64,000 nt of DNA. Source: Chryseobacterium panacisoli. GTDB lineage: Bacteria; Bacteroidota; Bacteroidia; Flavobacteriales; Weeksellaceae. The DNA is taken from contig NZ_VTRU01000004.1 in the NCBI RefSeq assembly GCF_008274625.1, forward strand, positions 310,001-374,000, read 5' to 3'. Below, piece after piece: positions 59,668 to 64,000 of the stretch. Numbering within the stretch: the stretch's first letter is position 1; each line of letters begins with the position of its first letter. Made by a program: the position numbers and the translations under genes. Under the pieces are notes generated by a model. The model had not been told where the DNA came from. It did not search any database and was given only the letters and a program-made list of their open reading frames with translations.

Positions 59668-61161
59668 TTATTTTACATCAACAATAAACTTTCTCTCATT
59701 GATGAGCTCTGCAATAGCCAGCATATCTTTACCGATCAGTCTGTCATCTTCAAGTTTGGCAACTTTGGAACGAAGAATCGTAAAGTTTTCTTCAATTACT
59801 TTAGAGCATTTCGCCGGTCTTCTGAATTCAAGTCCCTGAGCAGCAAACATGAGCTCAACAGACAAAATGTTCACAAGATTTCCAAGAACCTGATTGAATT
59901 TTCTTCCTGAGATACTTCCCATAGAAACATGATCCTCCTGGCCTAAACTTGTAGGAATAGAGTCTGCTGATGCAGGGAAACATAATGTTTTATTTTCTGT
60001 AACCAAAGCAGCTGAAGTATACTGAGGAATCATAAATCCTGAGTTTAATCCTGAGCTTTCTGTCAATAATCTTGGAAGACCGTATTTTCCTTCTAATAAT
60101 AAATAACTTCTTCTGTCAGAAATATTTCCTAATTCTGCAGCCGCCAGTGTAGCATAGTCTAAAGGAAGAGCCATCAGCTGTCCGTGGAAGTTTCCGCCTG
60201 AAATAGATTCTTCGGCACTTAATACAATCGGATTATCTGTTACAGAATTCAATTCTGTTTCTGCCATCCCTCTAAGGTGCTCAAAAGCATTTCTGCTGGC
60301 TCCGTGAACCTGTGGTACACATCTCATAGAGTAAGGATCCTGAACCCTCTCACAATCTTCATGAGCTTTCATATTTTCTGATCCTTTTAAGAATTTAAGC
60401 ATTCTTGCCGCTACTTTTTTGCTGCCTTCAAAAGGTCTGATCTCATGAAGTTCTTTTTTGAAAGGGCTCGCAGAACCTCTGTATGCTTCAAGACTCATTG
60501 CAGCCGTCATATCTGCAAGGTCTAGTAAATATTCAAATTTTTCAAGTCCTTTGATTGCATGAGCAAGGATAAACTGTGTTCCGTTGATCAATCCCAACCC
60601 TTCTTTTGGGCCTAATGCTAACGGTTCAAGATCATGTTTGTTCAGCACTTCCATTGTTTCGGAAACCTGATTTCCTTCCCAAACCTGTCCTAACCCCAAT
60701 AAAGGCAATACCAGATGTGCTAAGGGAGCAAGATCTCCTGAAGCTCCTACAGATCCTTGTTCAGGAACTACCGGGATGATATCTTTTTCAAGCATCAGAA
60801 TCATTCTTTCAATCACTTCCAGGGAAACTCCTGAAAATCCTTTCGAAAGAGCATGTACCTTAGCAATCATCATGATCTTGGAAAGTTCTTTATCAATAGG
60901 CTTTCCTACTCCCACCGCATGGGAAATAATCAGGTTATATTGTAACTGAGCGGTTTCGTCTGCTGATATTTTAGTATCACATAAGGGTCCGAACCCGGTA
61001 TTGATTCCATACACACATCTGTCAGACTCTACTATTTTCTGTACGTTTTTCTGAGATTTTAAAATTTGTTCTTTTGCAGCTTTATTAAGCTTAGCTTTAT
61101 TTGGCTTTTTACAGATTTCCAGAACATCATGGAAAGTAAAAACATCTACTCCGTATATCAT
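59668..61161 (-). CDS. hutH: Histidine ammonia-lyase
   Basis: The enzyme deaminates histidine to urocanate. The 497-residue protein carries the MIO cofactor-forming triad A140-S141-G142 in QGSVGASGDLAPLAHL, with the N-terminal YGINTGFGPL and the C-terminal HEDCERVQDPYSMRC and GNFHGQ regions of the family. The length is normal. No hutU, hutI or hutG gene is adjacent, and a DUF2059 gene follows at 3 bases. The relation to tyrosine or phenylalanine ammonia-lyases is close, but the motifs fit HutH. Confidence 0.93.
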   Translation of the reverse strand: MIYGVDVFTFHDVLEICKKPNKAKLNKAAKEQILKSQKNVQKIVESDRCVYGINTGFGPLCDTKISADETAQLQYNLIISHAVGVGKPIDKELSKIMMIAKVHALSKGFSGVSLEVIERMILMLEKDIIPVVPEQGSVGASGDLAPLAHLVLPLLGLGQVWEGNQVSETMEVLNKHDLEPLALGPKEGLGLINGTQFILAHAIKGLEKFEYLLDLADMTAAMSLEAYRGSASPFKKELHEIRPFEGSKKVAARMLKFLKGSENMKAHEDCERVQDPYSMRCVPQVHGASRNAFEHLRGMAETELNSVTDNPIVLSAEESISGGNFHGQLMALPLDYATLAAAELGNISDRRSYLLLEGKYGLPRLLTESSGLNSGFMIPQYTSAALVTENKTLCFPASADSIPTSLGQEDHVSMGSISGRKFNQVLGNLVNILSVELMFAAQGLEFRRPAKCSKVIEENFTILRSKVAKLEDDRLIGKDMLAIAELINERKFIVDVK

Positions 61162-61291
61162 TTCTAAAAAATTTTCTTAAAATTACGCATTTAACAATAA
61201 TTGGAAAAGCTAAATTTCAATCTTCTATATTTTTATATAAACAAGGAAATTATTTTACTATTTTTAGCCCCGAAATTAAAAACAATAATAC

Positions 61292-62053
61292 ATGAGACTG
61301 AAAACTCTACTCCTTGCTTTATGTGTAGCAAGCACAACTGCTTTCGCGCAGAAAGTAAAATATTCTAAAGAGGATATCAAAAAAATGGAGACTTACCTTT
61401 TCAATGAAGGTTTTAATACACCATCTCCTAAGAAAACATCTACAATCATCCTCAAAGACGGAACTACCTACAAAGGTTTCTGCAATAAGATCGAAACCAA
61501 AAAAGGGCAGATCTATGAAGTAGCGATCAAAGACAGTATAACAAAAAAGAATGCTACTTTCAATGCTGATCAGATCAACGAGATGTATGTATATCCAAGC
61601 AATGCTGAAAAGATTGCTAAAGTGGCCAGATACATGGGGAATATCAGAAACTTTGGAACTAAGAAGCTGACGAAAAACACGAATAACGACAGAATCTATT
61701 TTGTAAACCAGACTGTTTCCTTAAAGAACAAAAAAGATGATAAGGAATTTCTAATGCAGGTTATCAATCCTGGTTTTGATGATATTATTTCAGTATATCA
61801 CGATCCCAGAGCTAAAGAAACAACAGGTTTTTCTGTAATGGGCTCCCCACAACTTGGAGGCGGGGTTATCAAATCTTATTATGTAAAGAAAGGCAACAAA
61901 GTGATGTGGCTTCATAAAGATGATTTTGAAGATAATTACGATTTTCTTTTTGGTGACAATGCCGAGTTTATGAAAAAATATCCTAAAAACTCTGTAGAAT
62001 GGGATTACTTCAGTTTTCTTGTAAGTGAATACACAGCAATGGTAAACGGATAA
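61292..62053 (+). CDS. Exported protein of unknown function
   Basis: This 253-residue protein has a signal peptide (LLLALCVASTTAFAQ) and a beta-rich body: TSTIILKDGTTYKGFCNKIETKKGQIYEVAI, INEMYVYPSNAEKI, NNDRIYFVNQTVSL, and MWLHKDDFEDNYDFLFGDN. The repeated DGTxYKG-like strand set recalls stress-response surface proteins, but no family is recognised. It is divergent from hutH across 130 bases. A hairpin terminator follows. Confidence 0.68.
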   Translation: MRLKTLLLALCVASTTAFAQKVKYSKEDIKKMETYLFNEGFNTPSPKKTSTIILKDGTTYKGFCNKIETKKGQIYEVAIKDSITKKNATFNADQINEMYVYPSNAEKIAKVARYMGNIRNFGTKKLTKNTNNDRIYFVNQTVSLKNKKDDKEFLMQVINPGFDDIISVYHDPRAKETTGFSVMGSPQLGGGVIKSYYVKKGNKVMWLHKDDFEDNYDFLFGDNAEFMKKYPKNSVEWDYFSFLVSEYTAMVNG

Positions 62054-62073
62054 AATACTTGCAACAATAAAAT

Positions 62074-62108
62074 AAAACCTGCGGACTCATCTGCAGGTTT
62101 TATTTTTT
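62074..62108 (+). terminator. Terminator between the gene at 61292 and uvrC
   Basis: AAAACCTGC at 62074-62082 pairs with GCAGGTTTT at 62093-62101, followed by ATTTTTTT. It ends before the uvrC start region. Confidence 0.85.
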
Positions 62109-62139
62109 TAAATAGGGAAAGTTTCCTTAATTTTGTTAT

Positions 62140-63936
62140 ATGAATCCTTCTTTAGAACTCCAGCTCAAAACCTTACCATCCGAACCCGGCGTTTATCGTT
62201 ATTATGATAAAAACGAACAGCTTTTGTATGTTGGGAAAGCTAAAAATCTTAAAAAGAGAGTTCTTTCCTATTTCAACAAAAACCTTTCCGGATACAGAAT
62301 CAAAATAATGGTCGGGAAGATTCAGCGATTGGAAACGACAATTGTAAACAGTGAGTACGATGCACTTTTATTGGAGAATAATCTGATTAAAGAGCATCAG
62401 CCGTTTTATAATGTCATGCTGAAGGATGATAAAACCTATCCGTGGATCTGCATCAAGAATGAAGATTTCCCAAGAATCTTTCTGACCAGAAATGTAATTA
62501 AAGATGGATCCGAATATTATGGCCCTTATGCAAAAGTGCGTCCTGCAAAGATCTTACTGGATACCATTAAGCATATTTACAAGCTCAGAACCTGCAATCT
62601 GAATCTTTCTCCGGCTAAGATTTCAGAAGGAAAATATAAAGTCTGCCTGGAATATCATATCAAAAACTGTGAAGGCCCGTGTGAAGATCTTGAAAGTAAG
62701 GAAGAATATGATGAAAAGATAGATGCTATCCGAGGAATAATCAAAGGGGATTTCCGCAAAGCGAAAGATTACCTGGTCAATCAGATGATGAAACTGGCTT
62801 CCAGCCTTCAGTTTGAACAAGCTCAGATCATTAAGGAAAGACTGGATATTCTGGAAGATTATCAGGCTAAGAATACGGTAGTTAATCCTAATATTGATGA
62901 TGTGGATGTATTCGGAATGACCAGTGATGAAACAGCAGCGTATGTCAATTTCTTTAAAATCAGAAATGGAAATATCATCCAGAGTTTTACTACTGAGATC
63001 AAAAAGATTCTTGAAGAAACAGATGAAGATATTATGGAAGAAGCATTGATCGAGATCCGTCAGAAGTTTTCCTCTGATTCCAAAGAAGTGCTGCTGCCAT
63101 TTCATTTGTCTGTAGAAATTCCTAATGTAAAGCTGATAGTTCCTAAGGTTGGAGATAAAAAAAGAATTGTAGAGCTTTCTGAAAAGAATGCTAAAGAATA
63201 TCGTCTGGAAAAACTGAAACAGGTTCAGATTATAGATCCTGAAAGACATACCAACAGAATCATGGCCGAAATGCAGAAACTTCTAAGAATGCCGGTTGAG
63301 CCGAGACATATTGAAGGTTTTGATAACTCGAATATTCAGGGAACAAATCCTGTCTCAGCATGTGTTGTTTTCAAAGACGGCAGACCGAGTAAAGCAGATT
63401 ACAGAATTTTCCATCCTAAAACAGTGGAAGGACCTAATGATTTTGCAACCATGGAAGAAGTAATCTACCGCCGTTACAAAAGAATGCTTGATGAAGGTGA
63501 AGACCTTCCCCAGCTGATTCTGATAGACGGAGGAAAAGGGCAGCTATCTTCTGCAGTAAAGAGCCTTAGATTATTGGGACTTTACGGAAAGATTACCATT
63601 GTAGGTATTGCCAAAAGGCTGGAAGAAATTTTCTTCCCCGAAGATCCTATTCCTTTATATCTGGATAAAAAATCAGAAACTTTAAAAATTCTACAGCGTG
63701 TACGTGATGAGGCTCACCGATTTGGGGTAAAGCATCACAGAACCAGAAGAAAAAATTCTACCATTAAATCTGAACTGGAAGAAATTCCCGGTGTTGGAGA
63801 AAAAACTATTGAGTTGCTTCTGTCTAAACTGAAGTCTGTAAAACGTATCAAAGAAGCCAATATGGAAACTCTGGAAGAAATTTTAGGGAAAAGTAAAGCT
63901 AAAGTGATTTGGGAGTTTTTTAATGCCAATGGATAA
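62140..63936 (+). CDS. uvrC: Excinuclease ABC subunit C
   Basis: UvrC makes both incisions in nucleotide excision repair with UvrA and UvrB. The 598-residue protein has the GIY-YIG nuclease domain (PGVYRYYDKNEQLLYVGKAKNLKKRVLSYF, residues 16-45, written in two parts: PGVYRYYDKNEQLLYVG and KAKNLKKRV), a UVR-type helix pair (LASSLQFEQAQIIKERL), the RNase H-like C-terminal nuclease with EGFDNSNIQG and LILIDGGKGQLSSA, and a helix-hairpin-helix end (IPGVGEKTIELLL). A TAATTTTG box lies at 62128-62135, only 4 bases before the ATG, so the message may have a very short or no leader. Confidence 0.96.
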   Translation: MNPSLELQLKTLPSEPGVYRYYDKNEQLLYVGKAKNLKKRVLSYFNKNLSGYRIKIMVGKIQRLETTIVNSEYDALLLENNLIKEHQPFYNVMLKDDKTYPWICIKNEDFPRIFLTRNVIKDGSEYYGPYAKVRPAKILLDTIKHIYKLRTCNLNLSPAKISEGKYKVCLEYHIKNCEGPCEDLESKEEYDEKIDAIRGIIKGDFRKAKDYLVNQMMKLASSLQFEQAQIIKERLDILEDYQAKNTVVNPNIDDVDVFGMTSDETAAYVNFFKIRNGNIIQSFTTEIKKILEETDEDIMEEALIEIRQKFSSDSKEVLLPFHLSVEIPNVKLIVPKVGDKKRIVELSEKNAKEYRLEKLKQVQIIDPERHTNRIMAEMQKLLRMPVEPRHIEGFDNSNIQGTNPVSACVVFKDGRPSKADYRIFHPKTVEGPNDFATMEEVIYRRYKRMLDEGEDLPQLILIDGGKGQLSSAVKSLRLLGLYGKITIVGIAKRLEEIFFPEDPIPLYLDKKSETLKILQRVRDEAHRFGVKHHRTRRKNSTIKSELEEIPGVGEKTIELLLSKLKSVKRIKEANMETLEEILGKSKAKVIWEFFNANG

Positions 63937-64000
63937 GTTGTAATACAAACAGTTAAATTTTCACAACCAAATGGTAGTTTTCATAGCATTTTACCACCAT

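Noticed and set aside
62623..63249. A 208-residue open frame on the minus strand inside uvrC
   Set aside because: It lies wholly opposite a well-supported gene, its product is Phe/Ile-rich without motifs, and AT-rich coding DNA often leaves such open frames.

Overview
The window looks like a chromosomal segment from a Bacteroidota bacterium of the Chryseobacterium type (Flavobacteriia, Weeksellaceae). The grounds are the AT-rich sequence, the absence of clear Shine-Dalgarno sites, and many copies of the flavobacterial -7 promoter box TAnnTTTG a short distance upstream of genes. A PorP/SprF protein of the type IX secretion/gliding machinery, DUF5606 and DUF3822 proteins, a LytS/LytTR pair, many small lipoproteins and YchJ/VF530 proteins point the same way. 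The placement comes from reading the sequence and family knowledge; no database search was run. No rRNA, tRNA, CRISPR array, integrase or intact insertion sequence was seen. Most genes are ordinary housekeeping genes, and the less ordinary content is in a few fused proteins, broken genes and intergenic repeats.

Layout. 1-1.6 kb: the end of the respiratory complex I operon (3' end of nuoM, then nuoN). 1.8-10 kb: a large GAF-type protein, a bestrophin-like channel, an HD-phosphohydrolase fused to a Pycsar-effector-like membrane domain, and a 1238-residue phosphoesterase/outer-membrane fusion. 10-13.6 kb: tandemly duplicated lipoproteins, a beta-propeller-like lipoprotein and mazG. 13.8-16.3 kb: DUF5606 protein, def and ruvX (overlapping), a SixA-like phosphatase and a truncated archaemetzincin-like remnant. 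16.5-22.7 kb: a class C beta-lactamase-like hydrolase, small exported proteins, a YfcE-type phosphodiesterase, a Smr protein, DUF3822-rsmD, and a divergent HxlR regulator/nitroreductase pair. 22.7-30.8 kb: murI, hemW, a SprF-like protein, an RluA-family pseudouridine synthase, a PASTA protein, ddl, coaD, a frameshifted four-helix-bundle (S23) gene and a TRIC-type channel. 31-37.5 kb: TPR-like membrane protein, folA, a lemA-TPM-TPM operon, a KefG/KefB-type pair and a DUF2807 lipoprotein. 37.7-43 kb: an M3 peptidase operon, YchJ, SlyD-like PPIase and VF530. 43-51.8 kb: sbcDC, the LytS/LytTR two-component system, an intradiol-dioxygenase-like lipoprotein and a pirin-like cupin. 51.8-64 kb: an LLM-class oxidoreductase, an S9 peptidase, YceI, a YgiD-like dioxygenase, an S8 protease, a GNAT, DUF2059, hutH, an unknown exported protein and uvrC.

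Genes that appear to work together: nuoM/nuoN; def/ruvX (4-base overlap); a cell-wall group of murI, PASTA protein and ddl; lemA with two TPM proteins; the KefG-like oxidoreductase with the CPA2 antiporter; SbcD with SbcC; LytS with LytTR; hutH with the DUF2059 gene.

The clearest non-coding signal is a set of palindromic intergenic repeats. One family (core ACGGGCTAAAGCCCGT) occurs at 16.3 kb and 41.2 kb, with a degenerate copy at 16.4 kb. A second, about 95 bp with inverted ends, occurs at 31.5 kb and 55.5 kb. A third short repeat is shared by 13.7 kb and 21.0 kb. Further unrelated palindromes lie at 41.9, 49.6, 50.5 and 53.0 kb. I did not find a convincing new multi-gene system. The best candidates for new biology are the HD/Pycsar-effector fusion, the phosphoesterase/kinase-like/beta-barrel fusion and the repeat families.
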